A DNA stretch of 64,000 nucleotides from RPQJ01 sp963777725 (GTDB taxonomy: Bacteria; Pseudomonadota; Gammaproteobacteria; Steroidobacterales; Steroidobacteraceae): positions 1 to 64,000 of the forward strand of contig CAVZRR010000021.1 in NCBI GenBank assembly GCA_963777725.1. Reading direction: 5' to 3'. The notes under the pieces were generated by a model, which was not told the origin of the DNA, ran no database searches, and saw nothing but the letters and a program-made list of their open reading frames with translations. Made by a program: the position numbers and the translations under genes. Shown piece after piece: positions 38,857-47,675 of this stretch (position 1 is the first letter of the stretch; every line of letters begins with the position of its first letter).

Positions 38857-41040
38857 ATGCTCGAATCGCTGCTGAATCACCTCGCCCGCAGCCGTGGCAT
38901 CGGCGACGCCTACCACGACTACCGCGGCGAGCTGCGCGCGTTCAGTCCGGCCACCAAGACGGCGATCCTGGCCGCAATGGGCTGCAACGTCACCGACGTG
39001 ACGGCGATCGAACGGGAGATCCGGGCCCTCGATGCGGAGCGCTGGCGCTCGTTGTTGCCGCCGGTAGCCGTGTTGCGCCCCGGACATGCCGGCGTCGTGC
39101 TCGCACTGCCGGCCGATGCGCTCGACCAGCCGGTCGCGTGGCGCATCGTTATGGAGGATGGCGCGGAGCGGGCCGGCGAAGTCCGCGCCAGCGATCTCGG
39201 CGAGGTCGAGCGCCGCGAGCTCGATGGCCGCTGGCTCACCCGGCGCGTGCTGGTCCTGCCCGAAGGACTGCCGCCCGGTTATCACTCGCTCGCGGTTCGG
39301 GCCGCGGACGGTGCCGCGGGCGATTGCGTGCTGATCGCCGCGCCGAGCCGCTGCCACGAACCCGACGCGCTCGCCGGCGGGCGCCGGCTCTGGGGGCTCG
39401 CCGTGCAGCTCTACACGCTGCGCTCAGGTACCAACTGGGGGATCGGCGATTTTGCCGACCTGCGCGAAGTCGTGCAGCGCTGCGCCGCGGAAGGGGCGGC
39501 GTTCATCGGCCTGAATCCGCTGCACGCGCTGTTCCCGTCCAATCCAGGGCACTTCAGCCCATACAGCCCGTCGACGCGGCACTTCCTGAACGTGCTGTAC
39601 ATCGCGGTGCCCGACGTGCCGGAATTCGCCGAGTGCGTCGAGGCGCGCCAGCGGGTCGCGGCACCGGAGTTCGAGCGCGAGCTCGCGCGGCTGCGAGCTA
39701 CCGAGAACGTCGACTATCCGGGCGTCGCGCGCGCCAAGCTGCCGGTGCTGCAGATGCTGTTCGAGCAGTTCCGGCGCGGGCATCTTGGCCGCGGGACCGC
39801 GCGGGCGCGAGCCTTCGATGACTATCGCCGCGAACGAGGTGAACCGCTGCGCCGCCACGCGCTGCACGATGCGATCGACGCCCACCTGCGGCCGCAGGAT
39901 CCGGATCGCTACTGGGGCTGGCCGGTGTGGCCCGCCGAGCTGCGTGACCCGGCGCATCAAGCCGTGCGTGACTTCGAGGAGCGACACCGCGAGGCGGTCG
40001 AGTTTCACCAGTGGCTGCAGTGGATCGCCGACGAGCAGCTCGCGGCCGCACAGCAACTCGCGCGCGACCTCGGCATGCCGATCGGCCTCTATGGCGACTA
40101 CGCGGTCGGCGTGAATCCCAGCGGCTCCGAGACCTGGTCCGACCAGCTCGTGTATCGGATGGGTGCCGGCGTCGGCGCGCCGCCCGACGCGCTGGCGCTC
40201 AAGGGCCAGGACTGGGGCATCCCGCCGCAGGATCCGCACGCACTGATCGCCGAGAGCTACCGGCCCTTCAGCAATCTCGTGGCCGCCAACATGCGCCATT
40301 TCGGCGCGCTGCGGCTCGATCACGTGATGGCGCTGTTCCGCCAGTGGTGGGTGCCGGTCGGCCTCGGCGCGACCGACGGCGGCTACGTGCATTACCCGCT
40401 CGACGACCTGATGTCGGTGCTCGCGCTCGAGAGCGCCCGGCATCGTTGCCTCGTCGTCGGCGAGGATCTCGGCACCGTGCCCGACGAAATGCGCCGTGCG
40501 ATGGCGGAGTTCGCCGTCTACTCGTACAAGGTGCTGCTGTTCGAGAAGCACGGCGACGGCCGCTTCCGCCGGCCCGAGGAATACGTGCACCGGGCGATCG
40601 CCACGGTCACGACGCACGACCTGCCGACGCTGCGCGGCTACTGGGCCGGCCGCGATCTCGAGCTGCGCGATCGACTGCAGCTGTTCCCGGGCGACGAGAT
40701 CCGTCGCTACGTGCTCGACGAGCGTGTGCGCGACCGCGCGCAGCTGCTGGCGGCCCTCGACTCCGTCGGCCTGCGTCCGGCACTCGCGGGCGATGCGGAG
40801 TTCGGCTACGGCGAAGCACTGGCGCACGCCGTGCAGCTGTACCTCGCGAAAAGCGCGGCCGCGCTGGTGGTGCTGCAGTTCGAGGACCTGATCGGCATGG
40901 CCGATCCGGTCAACGTGCCGGGCACCAGCCACGAGCACGCGAACTGGCAGCGCAAGGTGACGGCGTCGCTGGACGACGCGCTGGGTCGCGAGACCACGTT
41001 GCGCCTGTTCGCGGACGTACGGCGAGCGCGGGCTTCATAG
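38857..41040 (+). CDS. malQ: 4-alpha-glucanotransferase (amylomaltase)
   Basis: GH77 enzyme, 727 residues, the long proteobacterial form with an extra N-terminal domain. It disproportionates imported maltodextrins into glucose and longer chains for phosphorylase. Family motifs include SGTNWGIGDFADL, NPLHALFPSNPGHFSPYSPS, GLYGDYAVGVNPSGSETW, LRLDHVMALFRQWWVP (nucleophile Asp), VVGEDLGTVPDEM (acid/base Glu) and TTHDLPTLRGYW. ATG 38857 starts two bases after the previous stop. The following kinase-like gene is 24 bases downstream. Confidence 0.97.
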   Translation: MLESLLNHLARSRGIGDAYHDYRGELRAFSPATKTAILAAMGCNVTDVTAIEREIRALDAERWRSLLPPVAVLRPGHAGVVLALPADALDQPVAWRIVMEDGAERAGEVRASDLGEVERRELDGRWLTRRVLVLPEGLPPGYHSLAVRAADGAAGDCVLIAAPSRCHEPDALAGGRRLWGLAVQLYTLRSGTNWGIGDFADLREVVQRCAAEGAAFIGLNPLHALFPSNPGHFSPYSPSTRHFLNVLYIAVPDVPEFAECVEARQRVAAPEFERELARLRATENVDYPGVARAKLPVLQMLFEQFRRGHLGRGTARARAFDDYRRERGEPLRRHALHDAIDAHLRPQDPDRYWGWPVWPAELRDPAHQAVRDFEERHREAVEFHQWLQWIADEQLAAAQQLARDLGMPIGLYGDYAVGVNPSGSETWSDQLVYRMGAGVGAPPDALALKGQDWGIPPQDPHALIAESYRPFSNLVAANMRHFGALRLDHVMALFRQWWVPVGLGATDGGYVHYPLDDLMSVLALESARHRCLVVGEDLGTVPDEMRRAMAEFAVYSYKVLLFEKHGDGRFRRPEEYVHRAIATVTTHDLPTLRGYWAGRDLELRDRLQLFPGDEIRRYVLDERVRDRAQLLAALDSVGLRPALAGDAEFGYGEALAHAVQLYLAKSAAALVVLQFEDLIGMADPVNVPGTSHEHANWQRKVTASLDDALGRETTLRLFADVRRARAS

Positions 41041-41064
41041 TCCGGCGGCCAGCGGGGCGCAGCA

Positions 41065-42294
41065 GTGCGGTTCAGGCTGGCGCGGACGGATGAGTATCCC
41101 GCAGGACTCAACCTTCCCTGGGCCGCGCCGCTCGAGCAGTGGCCGGAAGAGCGCTGCACGGACGTCGAGCGCGGCCTGCATCGCAACCCGGTGCGTTTCG
41201 TCACGCACGAGGGGTCGATCTACGCGATCAAGGAGCTGCTCGAGCACGTCGCCGTGCGCGAGTACACGATGCTGCGCTCGCTCGAGGAGCTGAGGCTGCC
41301 GGTCGTCGAGCCGGTGGGCCTCGTGACCGAGCGGCCGCCGCACGCCGACGGCGAGCGGCGCGGCCTCGTCGTGACGCGCTTCCTGCAGCACTCGATGCCG
41401 TTCCGGCACGTGATCTCGCGCGGCGTCACGGTCCAGCAGGCCCACCAGCTGCTCGATGCGCTCGCCGAGCTGCTCGTGAACCTGCACCTCGCGGGCTTCT
41501 TCTGGGGCGACTGCTCGCTGTCGAACGCGCTGTTCCGCCTCGACGCCGGCCGCTATTCGGCTTACCTCGTCGACGCGGAGACCGGTGAGATGCGCTTGTC
41601 CCTCTCGGACGGGCAACGACGGCACGACCTGACGATCGCCGAGGAGAACGTCACGGGCGAGTTCATGGACATCCAGGCCGGATTCGGCCTGCCGGAGGGA
41701 CTCGATCCGATCGATCTCGGTCCCGGCCTGACGTCGCGTTACGAGCAGTTGTGGACCGAGCTCACGCGCGAGGAGGTGTTCGCGGCCCAGGAGCAGTTCC
41801 GCGTCGATTCGCGGATCAAGCGATTGAACGAACTCGGCTTCGACGTCGAGGAGCTCGACATCCAGACCATCGAAGGTGGCCACAAGATTCGCTTGCGCGT
41901 GCAGGTCGTCGAGCCCGGACATCACCGGCGCCGCCTCGAGGCGTTGACCGGCCTCGACGTGCAGGAGAACCAGGCGCGACGGCTGTTGAACGACCTCGAT
42001 CACTTCCGCGCGTGGCAGGGCGGGCTCGAGGGGCGGGTGATTCCGGAGCGCGAGGCCGCGAAGCGCTGGCTCGAGGAGGTCTACCGGCCGACCCTCGCCG
42101 CGATTCCGCCGGAGCAGGCCGTGAAGCTCGATCCTGCCGAGATCTTCCACCAGCTGCTCGAGCATCGGTGGTACACGTCCGAGCGGTCGGGGCGCGACTT
42201 GCCGCTTGTCGAGGTCGTGCCCTCATACGTGCACGACGTGCTGGCGAAGTTGCCGGCTGTACGCCAGCCTGACGGCGTCACTTTGGCGTTCTAA
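41065..42294 (+). CDS. DUF4032 kinase-fold protein downstream of malQ
   Basis: 409 residues from GTG 41065. The N-terminal half has a small-molecule/lipopolysaccharide-kinase-like fold: the lysine-bearing strand SIYAIKELLEHVAVREYTML, the catalytic-loop equivalent NLHLAGFFWGDCSLSN (Asp and Asn present) and the metal-loop equivalent AYLVDAETGE. The C-terminal half is helical and matches the DUF4032 pattern (EVYRPTLAAIPPEQAVKLDP). The family has no firmly assigned substrate. Position after malQ suggests a sugar (maltose or glucose) kinase role as a hypothesis only. It ends the maltodextrin block; a leaderless-type promoter begins within its last codons. Confidence 0.72.
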   Translation: MRFRLARTDEYPAGLNLPWAAPLEQWPEERCTDVERGLHRNPVRFVTHEGSIYAIKELLEHVAVREYTMLRSLEELRLPVVEPVGLVTERPPHADGERRGLVVTRFLQHSMPFRHVISRGVTVQQAHQLLDALAELLVNLHLAGFFWGDCSLSNALFRLDAGRYSAYLVDAETGEMRLSLSDGQRRHDLTIAEENVTGEFMDIQAGFGLPEGLDPIDLGPGLTSRYEQLWTELTREEVFAAQEQFRVDSRIKRLNELGFDVEELDIQTIEGGHKIRLRVQVVEPGHHRRRLEALTGLDVQENQARRLLNDLDHFRAWQGGLEGRVIPEREAAKRWLEEVYRPTLAAIPPEQAVKLDPAEIFHQLLEHRWYTSERSGRDLPLVEVVPSYVHDVLAKLPAVRQPDGVTLAF

Positions 42295-42311
42295 GTTCAT
42301 CGCGCCATAAT
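42283..42311 (+). promoter_or_regulatory. promoter of a leaderless small gene
   Basis: TTGGCG (42283-42288), 17 bases, CATAAT (42306-42311), then six bases to the ATG at 42318. This is the best-spaced promoter in the window, and it predicts transcription starting at or beside the ATG. Confidence 0.6.
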
Positions 42312-42317
42312 CCGCCC

Positions 42318-42401
42318 ATGAGCATCCCCAAGCGCAAGCGTGAGCGCAGTGTGTCGTTCGATCGCTTCGTGCAGGGCATGAAGCAACGTGGTCTTCTATA
42401 G
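42318..42401 (+). CDS. 27-residue basic small protein, leaderless
   Basis: A short ORF beginning MSIPKRKRERSV and ending in VQGMKQRGLL. It is rich in Lys and Arg, with no signal peptide or membrane helix. It has no Shine-Dalgarno site but sits exactly six bases after a CATAAT -10 box with a TTGGCG -35 at 17-base spacing. It lies between the DUF4032 gene and the Rap1a-domain gene. No family is recognised. It could also be an upstream leader peptide for the next gene (26 bases between its stop and that ATG). Confidence 0.45.
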   Translation: MSIPKRKRERSVSFDRFVQGMKQRGLL

Positions 42402-42427
42402 CCTCCTATCAAGGACATCTATCGCCG

Positions 42428-42904
42428 ATGATTTCTCGACTGCAGAAACTGCTCGCGCCAATCGTTGTCTGCACCGCCTTGTCAGCGCCCAGCCGTGCAT
42501 CGGCCCAGGACCTGTCACCGCCGGCCAGCGAGTGGCGCAGCTACTGCCAGACCTACCTGAAAGCGCTCGATGGCGACACCACCGCGAGCGATCTCGACGT
42601 CACCTACTGCCTCGGCGTCACGAAGGGACTGCTGAACGGCATGCGCGTCGGCAGCCAGATCGGCGCGCTCAGCTTCGCCTCGCGCGTCGCCGTCCAGTAC
42701 AAGCTGGATCCGGACGAGGTCTTCCAGCTGTTCCAGACGCAGGAGCCGTCGCGGCTGCTGGGCATCTGCAGCCCCGCCGCGAGCGCGGCCCCGGACTACG
42801 TGCGCGCCGTGCTCGCCCACCTCGAGAAAAACCCCGGCAACCTGCAACGCCCGATCGCCGAGGTCTTCTACGAGGGGCTGCAGGCCAGTTTTCCCTGCGA
42901 TTAG
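42428..42904 (+). CDS. secreted Rap1a/Tai-domain protein
   Basis: 158 residues with a signal peptide (LLAPIVVCTALSAPSRASA) and a mature domain of about 130 residues. The paired cysteines (YCQTYL, YCLGVTKGLLNGM, GICSPAA, FPCD) and the helical pattern fit the Rap1a/Tai immunity-like fold. In type VI secretion loci such proteins protect against amidase effectors; no effector or T6SS gene is nearby, so this is probably one of the many orphan members. Its stop overlaps the end of the convergent glycine-zipper gene by four bases. Confidence 0.7.
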   Translation: MISRLQKLLAPIVVCTALSAPSRASAQDLSPPASEWRSYCQTYLKALDGDTTASDLDVTYCLGVTKGLLNGMRVGSQIGALSFASRVAVQYKLDPDEVFQLFQTQEPSRLLGICSPAASAAPDYVRAVLAHLEKNPGNLQRPIAEVFYEGLQASFPCD

Positions 42905-43542
42905 CGCTGGCCGAGGCGCGCGTCCGATGCGACGTCCCAGGTGCCGTCGCTGCGCGGGCAGGCGACCGTGCGCCCTTCGCTCAGGCCGAAACCGCCGGTC
43001 GCGATCAGGCGGAACTTGCGGCAACCGTCCGCGCGTCCCGCGTCGCCGGTCGGCGTGAGCTTGTAGGAAACGCGAGTGTTCAGGTTGGTCCAGGTCACGG
43101 TCTGGCCGGGTTCCGTCAGTTCCAGCGCGTGGCCGACGCACGAGCGGTCGGTCACGTCCATGCTGCGACCGATCTCGTAGCCGATGGCGGCGCCGATCAC
43201 GGTGCCGAGCACGATGGCCGCGCCACGATCCTCGCCCTTGCCGGCCTCGGCGCCGATGACACCGCCCGCGACGCCACCCAGCACCGCGCCGATTTCGCTG
43301 CGGTCGCAGCGACCGGAGCGCACCCCATAGTCCCGCTCCCACTGCCGTCCGCTATATCCCGCGTAGCCCGGGTCATTCTTCTTGCGCCAGCCGTTCGCCG
43401 GCGCCCAGGACGGCGGCGTCGCGAGCGCGATGCAAGGCAGGGCGATCAGCAACACCAGGCAGGCGCGTGCCAGCGTCCGGCGCGTCCGCGGCGAGAGCGA
43501 TCGCATCGCGGGCAGGGACAGGGCGTCGAAGGTTGCGTTCAT
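42901..43542 (-). CDS. glycine-zipper surface-antigen-like protein (RT0821/Lpp0805 type)
   Basis: 213 residues. The N-terminal signal peptide (LARACLVLLIALPCIALA) is preceded by about 25 residues. The centre has a glycine zipper (AVLGGVAGGVIGAEAG and VLGTVIGAAIGYEIG) as in the 17-kDa surface antigen/2TM family. A C-terminal beta domain similar to other RT0821/Lpp0805 proteins carries TVTWTNLNTRVSYKLTP. It is probably an outer-membrane or periplasmic protein of unknown role. ATG 43542 has a very good AGGAGGAGAG site. Convergent with the Rap1a gene. Confidence 0.8.
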   Translation of the reverse strand: MNATFDALSLPAMRSLSPRTRRTLARACLVLLIALPCIALATPPSWAPANGWRKKNDPGYAGYSGRQWERDYGVRSGRCDRSEIGAVLGGVAGGVIGAEAGKGEDRGAAIVLGTVIGAAIGYEIGRSMDVTDRSCVGHALELTEPGQTVTWTNLNTRVSYKLTPTGDAGRADGCRKFRLIATGGFGLSEGRTVACPRSDGTWDVASDARLGQR

Positions 43543-43719
43543 GTTGCTCTCCTCCTGGCCCCGGGAAACGTCACGACGACCCGAGGCCTTGCAGCAAACG
43601 CTACCCGCGATCGGGCGACCACGCGCCGCCAGGGGCGTGATGCGTGACGCTGGTCACGCGGTTTCCGCGCGTTAAGTCAAAGGGGTAAAGTCTCGGCTCC
43701 AGAGACGGAGGATCACGCC

Positions 43720-44682
43720 ATGCAAGCCAGCCATGTTTCGCGACGCAGCGTCCTCAAGCAGACGGGCGCGCTGCTGTCTGGCCTTGCACTGTCGCGACTC
43801 GCGACGGGCGCAACGGCGGCGCCGGGTTCGAGCCCGGCGTCCGCGGCGGGGACGATCGTCATCGGCGGCGACATGACGGTGAACCGGCTTGGGTTCGGCG
43901 CGATGCGCGTCACGGGTCCCGGCATCTGGGGCGATCCGGCGGATCCCGCCGAGGCGCGGCGCGTGCTGCAGCGCGCCGTCGAACTTGGCGTGAACTTCAT
44001 CGACACGGCCGATGCCTATGGCCCGGCGGTCAACGAAAGCCTGATTGCCGCGGCACTGCGCCCGTACCCGAAGGGCCTCGTGATCGCGACCAAGGGCGGC
44101 ATCGTTCGCCCGTCACAGGAACAATGGGAGCGTGACGGCCGCCCGGAGCACCTGCGTGCGGCCTGCGAGGCGAGCCTGAAGCGCCTCGGGCTCGAGCGGA
44201 TCGACCTCTACCAGCTGCACGCGATCGATCCGAACGTGCCGCTCGAGGAGTCGCTCGGCGAAATTGCGCGGCTGCAGAAGGAAGGCAAGATCCGCCACGT
44301 CGGCGTCTCGAATTTCGACGCGGACGAGCTGGCCCGGGCGCGCAAGGTCGTCAACGTCGTCTCGGTGCAGAATCGCTACAACGTGTCGGACCGCTCGTCG
44401 GATCCGGTGCTCGAGGTGTGCCAGCGCGATGGCATCGCCTTCATCCCATGGTCGCCGCTGTCGCAGAGCCCCCGCGACTCGAACGCCGGATCGCGGATCA
44501 AGCTCGAAGCCTGGGCCACGGAACGCGGTGTCTCGTTTCCGCAGGCGGCGATCGCGTGGCTGCTGGCTCGCTCGCCCGCGATCCTGCCGATTCCAGGCAC
44601 GTCGAAGGTGAAGCACCTCGAGGAGAACGTCGCCGCCGCTGCGCTCCGCCTGACCAGCGAGGAGATGCGCGCGATCGGCTGA
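43720..44682 (+). CDS. Tat-exported aldo/keto reductase
   Basis: 320 residues with a twin-arginine signal (SRRSVLKQTGALLSGLALS). The AKR barrel follows: catalytic Asp/Tyr in FIDTADAYGPAVNESL, Lys in VIATKGGIV, His in LYQLHAIDPN, and the cofactor segment AILPIPGTSKVKHLEEN. Export of a folded, cofactor-loaded reductase is consistent with the Tat route. The substrate is unknown; it is not closely similar to the AKR at 11673. ATG 43720 has a GGAGGAT site. It is a single-gene unit between the glycine-zipper gene (divergent) and the LtaS-like gene. Confidence 0.88.
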   Translation: MQASHVSRRSVLKQTGALLSGLALSRLATGATAAPGSSPASAAGTIVIGGDMTVNRLGFGAMRVTGPGIWGDPADPAEARRVLQRAVELGVNFIDTADAYGPAVNESLIAAALRPYPKGLVIATKGGIVRPSQEQWERDGRPEHLRAACEASLKRLGLERIDLYQLHAIDPNVPLEESLGEIARLQKEGKIRHVGVSNFDADELARARKVVNVVSVQNRYNVSDRSSDPVLEVCQRDGIAFIPWSPLSQSPRDSNAGSRIKLEAWATERGVSFPQAAIAWLLARSPAILPIPGTSKVKHLEENVAAAALRLTSEEMRAIG

Positions 44683-44756
44683 CGTCGAATCAGCCGGCCG
44701 ACTGATTTTCCGGCCGCCGCACGTCTAACCCCTCGGTCCATCAGGAACGAGACAAC

Positions 44757-46695
44757 GTGCGAATTGCATCCACATCGACGATTCTCGCGGCCAGCCGGCG
44801 CTTCGCGCCGGCGGCCGCACTCGCGGCTTTCTATGTTTCGCTCGGCGTCGTGGCCCGGATCGTGCTCTGGGCACGCTTCGGGCCCGCGGCGGACGTTTCG
44901 GCGCTCGACCTGCCCTGGCTGCTCTTCGCCGGGCTGGTCAACGACGCCGTCGAGAGCCTCTACCTGTTCGCGCCGTTCGTGCTCTACCTGCTGCTGGTGC
45001 CCGACCGCTGGCACCGCGCCCCGCTCCACCGTGGCTCTGCTGCTCGTTGGCACGGCGGTCACGGTCGGCGCCTTGATCTACCTCGCCGTCGCCGAGATCT
45101 ATTTCTTCGAAGAGTTCGACGCACGCTTCAACCTCGTCGCGGTCGACTACCTGGCCTACCCGACCGAGGTGTTCGTCGATATCTGGGAAGCCTATCCAGT
45201 CGTGCAGGTGCTGGCCGGCGCCGCGCTGCTCGGTTCGGCCATCACCTGGTTGCTGCGCGGGCGCTGGACGTCCGGCATGCAGGGGCCCGCCGTCCCGCTG
45301 CGCGCACGCGTCGTGCCGTTCGCCGCATTCGCGGCGGCACTGCTCGCGGCCGCCGCCTGGTACCCGACCGACGCGCTGTCCTGGTCTTCGAACCGGGTCG
45401 AAAATGAAATCGCGCAAAACGGCTACAGCAGCTTCTTTCGCGCTGCAGCGACCAACGAGATCGACTATCACGCGTACTACGCGTCGCGCGAGCCTGCCGC
45501 AAACCTCGATCTGCTGGTGAAGTCGCTGCAGGCCGGTGGCGGCGAATTCACGCGGCTGGCCGAAGGCCGGCTCGACCGGCGGTTTCCCGCCCGGAACGAC
45601 GGGCTCGGCCGCCTGAACGTCGTCCTGATCGCCAGCGAGTCTTTCGGCGCGTCGTTCAGCAAGCTGTACGGGTCGAAGCGCGACCTGACTCCGAATTTCG
45701 ACGCGTACGCGCAGCGCGGCCTCTGGTTCTCGAACACCTATGCGTCCGGGACCCGCACGGTCCGCGGCCTCGAGGCGCTGACGGCCTCGTTCCCGCCGAT
45801 CCCCACGGTGTCGATCCTGCGTCGCCCCGGCAACGACGGCATTGCGACCTGGGGCCGGGTCATGCACGACCTCGGTTACCAGACCAGCTTCCTCTACGGA
45901 GGCTATGGCTACTTCGACAACATGAACGCGTTCTACGCGGGCAACGGCTTCACGGTGCTCGACCGCGCCGACATCGACCACGTGCGGTTCGAGAACATCT
46001 GGGGCGTCAGCGACGAGGACCTGTTCGACCGGGCTCTCCGGCATTTCTCCGAGCAGCACGCGCGGCGCGAGCCGTTCTTCTCAATCGTCATGACGACGTC
46101 GAACCACAAGCCGTACACGTTCCGGCCGGGTCTGGAGCAGATCGGCATCCCGGCGCAGGGCGGTGGCCGTGCCGCCGGAGTCCGCTACGCCGACTATGCG
46201 CTCGGGTACTTCCTGCGCGAGGCGGAGAAACAGCCCTGGTTCGACGACACGGTCTTCGTGGTGGTGGCCGACCACGGCGCACGCGTCTACGGCAAGGCGG
46301 AGATTCCGCTGCGCACTTACGAGATCCCGCTGATGATCTATGCGCCGAAGCACATCGAGCCGCAGCGCGTGGATGCGTTGATGAGCCAGATCGACGTCGC
46401 GCCGACGGTGCTCGGCCTGCTGGGGTTGCCGTACGAGGCGCCGTTCTTCGGCCAGGACGTGCTGCACACTCCCGAAGCCTCGCGAATCGCGCTATTCAGC
46501 CACGACCACGACGTGGCGATCTACCGGGACGGTCGGTTGGCGGTGCTCGGACTCGACGGTTCCGTGCACGACTACCTGTATGATCGCGTGCGCGGGACGT
46601 TCGGGCAAACCCGGCCCGATCCTGCGCTGGACGCACTCGGGATCGCCTATTTCCAGACGGCCACCGAGCTGTTCCAGTCGCACCGCTATGAGTGA
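44757..46695 (+). CDS. LtaS/OpgB-type alkaline-phosphatase-fold membrane protein, frameshifted
   Basis: About 645 residues when repaired. The N-terminal part has about five membrane helices; the first two (LAAFYVSLGVVARIVLW and ESLYLFAPFVLYLLLVP) are in the frame of GTG 44757. Homology then shifts to the +1 frame (TVALLLVGTAVTVGALIYL onward). One extra base, probably in the C4 run at 45019-45022, explains it. The periplasmic domain has NVVLIASESFGASF, the active-site TYASGTRTVRGLEAL (nucleophile Thr) and VVVADHGARVYG metal ligands. The family transfers phosphoglycerol groups to glycans or lipids (LtaS, OpgB), and the substrate here is unknown. Separated from the Tat AKR by 74 bases. Confidence 0.82.
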
Positions 46696-46734
46696 ACTCG
46701 TGACAACCGCTGAACAGGCAATGGAGTCAACGCC

Positions 46735-46845
46735 ATGAGCAAAGGCATGGATCGAAAGAAAGAGAACAAGAAGAAGCCCGCCAAGACCAAGGAAGAGAAG
46801 AAGGCTGCGAAGAAAGCCAAGAAGGGCAGCCCGGGCCTCATCTGA
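46735..46845 (+). CDS. 36-residue Lys-rich small protein
   Basis: Begins MSKGMDRKKENKKK and ends KGSPGLI; more than a third of its residues are Lys. Similar tiny basic proteins are found in many proteobacteria without an assigned function. It has a GGAG-like site (AATGGAGTCAACGCC) before ATG 46735. A short hairpin (GCCCGC/GCGGGC, 46847-46863) separates it from the convergent basic gene on the other strand. Confidence 0.6.
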   Translation: MSKGMDRKKENKKKPAKTKEEKKAAKKAKKGSPGLI

Positions 46846-46853
46846 GGCCCGCG

Positions 46854-46985
46854 TCAGGCGGGCGGCGCCGGCGGCGGATTCGTTTCTTCCTTCTTCTGCT
46901 GGCGGCGCTGCTGCTTCTCGTCGCGCTTTTTCTTCGCCGCCTGTTCGCGCTGCTTCTTCTGGTGTGAATAGTTGGGTTTGGCCAT
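46854..46985 (-). CDS. 43-residue basic small protein (MAKPNY family)
   Basis: Begins MAKPNYSHQKKQREQAAKKK and continues with Lys/Arg/Gln-rich residues, then a Pro/Ala tail. Proteins starting MAKPNY with the same charged helix are common in Proteobacteria, so this is very likely real. GGAGAG lies three bases before the ATG at 46985. It is convergent with the other small basic gene and only eight bases away. Function unknown; nucleic-acid or ribosome association would fit the charge. Confidence 0.7.
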   Translation of the reverse strand: MAKPNYSHQKKQREQAAKKKRDEKQQRRQQKKEETNPPPAPPA

Positions 46986-47138
46986 GAACTCTCCGGTGAT
47001 TCGGGACGGGGCCGACGCGGCCATTCCGCCTGAGCGCGGAGTATGAAGCGGATTGGCTCCCGTTACACGCCCGTTGCGGCGGTCAATACGGATTTACGTC
47101 GACACCGTTTCGGTGAAACTGGTGCCGAGGGTGAATCG

Positions 47139-47675
47139 ATGATCAGGATGGTGACGATCTATTCCGGCGGGCAGGCCGGCGTCGATCGCGGCGCGCTCGA
47201 CGCGGCGTTGCAGACCGGAAATCCCTGTGCCGGCTGGTGCCCGAAGGGTCGGCGCGCCGAGGACGGGCCGATTCCGCCGCGCTACCCGTTGCGGCAGGTC
47301 GACGGCGGTTACGAGGACCGCACGCGAAAGAACGTCGAGGATTCGGATGGCACGTTGATCCTGCACCGGGGACCACTGACCCAGGGCACGCTGCTGACGC
47401 TGCAGATCTGTCGCGAGCTCGGCAAGCCGGTTTGTCTCGTCGACGCGAACACCTCCAGCCCGGAGGACGCCGCCGTCACCGCACAGCAGTTCATCGAGCA
47501 GCACGGCATTGAGCGGCTCAACGTCGCGGGTCCGCGGCGCAGCCACTGGACGCAGTCATACCATTACGCGCTCGACGCGATCCGCGCGTTGATCTTGCTG
47601 CTCTGGCATGACGACTGGATGGCGGCCGCTCAAAGCCCGCGCGTCCTGAGCCACAGGCCCGGCGCGGTCGTGTAG
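47139..47675 (+). CDS. cpYpsA/SLOG-family putative molybdenum carrier protein
   Basis: 178 residues. The Rossmann-like start VTIYSGGQAGVDRGALDAAL is the nucleotide-binding glycine motif of the SLOG/cpYpsA group, followed by GWCPKGRRAEDGPIPPRYPL and NVEDSDGTLIL. Annotated as molybdenum carrier by similarity to a structure, but nucleotide or nucleoside-derivative sensing is the better family view. The start is ATG 47139 after GAGGGTG; ATG 47148 is also possible. The frame before 47139 is not conserved. The last 46 bases overlap the convergent thioredoxin-fold gene, so its C-terminal tail is longer than in usual relatives. Confidence 0.8.
   Translation: MIRMVTIYSGGQAGVDRGALDAALQTGNPCAGWCPKGRRAEDGPIPPRYPLRQVDGGYEDRTRKNVEDSDGTLILHRGPLTQGTLLTLQICRELGKPVCLVDANTSSPEDAAVTAQQFIEQHGIERLNVAGPRRSHWTQSYHYALDAIRALILLLWHDDWMAAAQSPRVLSHRPGAVV

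Noticed and set aside
42428..43542. A type VI secretion effector-immunity pair formed by the Rap1a-domain protein and the glycine-zipper protein
   Set aside because: The genes are convergent, the neighbour is not an amidase and no T6SS gene is in the window.
47034..47138. A longer cpYpsA-like start at 47043
   Set aside because: The extra 32 residues are not family-like, and a good GAGGGTG ribosome site lies just before ATG 47139.
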